The translations under genes were made by a program, and so were the position numbers. 12,739 nt of DNA from Prochlorococcus marinus str. MIT 9215 (GTDB lineage Bacteria > Cyanobacteriota > Cyanobacteriia > PCC-6307 > Cyanobiaceae): positions 1 to 12,739 of the forward strand of contig CATBLW010000152.1 in NCBI GenBank assembly GCA_949486985.1, given 5' to 3'. The notes beneath the pieces were generated by a model. The model was given only the letters and a program-made list of their open reading frames with translations. It did not search any database and had not been told where the DNA came from. Of this stretch, positions 12,615 through 12,739 are shown in pieces (within the stretch, counting starts at the first letter, position 1; every line of letters starts with the position of its first letter).

Positions 12615-12739
12615 GGCAGCCTTTGGCTTCCTGGAGGATTTCTTCTCCAACAGAGCCAAAAGAGCCTCCAACTGAGTCATCGCAGCACGAACATCAGCAG
12701 GATCAGGGAGAACTGTCTCTTCAATTACTCCTGCATGCA
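12609..12739 (-). CDS. partial minus-strand gene, C-terminus only (hypothetical)
   Basis: Reading leftward from the window edge, one frame is open for 43 codons to a TAA whose complement is TTA at 12609-12611. The peptide has an acidic lead (VIEETVLPDPADVRAAM), a Leu-rich amphipathic helix (TQLEALLALLEKK) and a strongly basic tail (SSRKPKAAK). The lead-helix-basic tail layout reads like a real C-terminus, and codon use matches the neighbours, unlike the spacer beside it. The basic tail could bind nucleic acid or membrane, but the family is not recognised. The start lies outside the window. The gene converges on the aldolase gene. Confidence 0.6.
   Translation of the reverse strand, partial: HAGVIEETVLPDPADVRAAMTQLEALLALLEKKSSRKPKAAK

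Overview
The window looks like chromosomal DNA of a marine picocyanobacterium. The best guess is a moderate-GC Prochlorococcus (low-light MIT9313/MIT9303 type) or a close marine Synechococcus. This rests on the gene content (leuB, lpxD, proB, yqeG and ruvX beside prk and accD), on protein wording, and above all on a class I fructose-bisphosphate aldolase directly upstream of the class II enzyme, an arrangement reported from this group. The strain is inferred; no database could be searched.

Layout: every confident gene is on the + strand until the last 130 bases. (1) Bases 1-140 hold degenerate 14-bp tandem repeats running into the start of ruvX, and perhaps the last codons of an upstream gene. 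(2) Bases 126-2792 are a tight run: ruvX, a DUF3727/DUF1292-like acidic protein, a YqeG-type HAD phosphatase and proB, the last three joined by 1-4 base overlaps. (3) Bases 2836-4988 carry lpxD (lipid A) and leuB (leucine). (4) Bases 5086-8089 carry prk (Calvin cycle), an unrecognised 106-residue ORF, a type IV prepilin peptidase and accD (fatty acid synthesis). (5) Bases 8086-9684 carry a small secreted protein whose N-terminal codons are a 15-bp tandem repeat, then a Gfo/Idh/MocA oxidoreductase. (6) Bases 9846-12172 carry the two unrelated aldolases, separated by 185 bp rich in hairpins. (7) After a strong terminator comes about 370 bp of AT-rich DNA with no convincing gene, then the 3' end of an unrecognised minus-strand gene cut by the window edge.

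Prk and the two aldolases act in the Calvin cycle; AccD, LpxD, LeuB and ProB use the carbon for lipids, lipid A and amino acids. Two of the three Calvin genes look foreign to the classical cyanobacterial set: Prk is the short proteobacterial (class I) type, and the class I aldolase is of eukaryotic, plastid-like type. The main points of interest are this patchwork, the structured spacer between the aldolases, and the two short-period tandem repeats. I found no CRISPR array, insertion sequence, phage gene, tRNA or rRNA.
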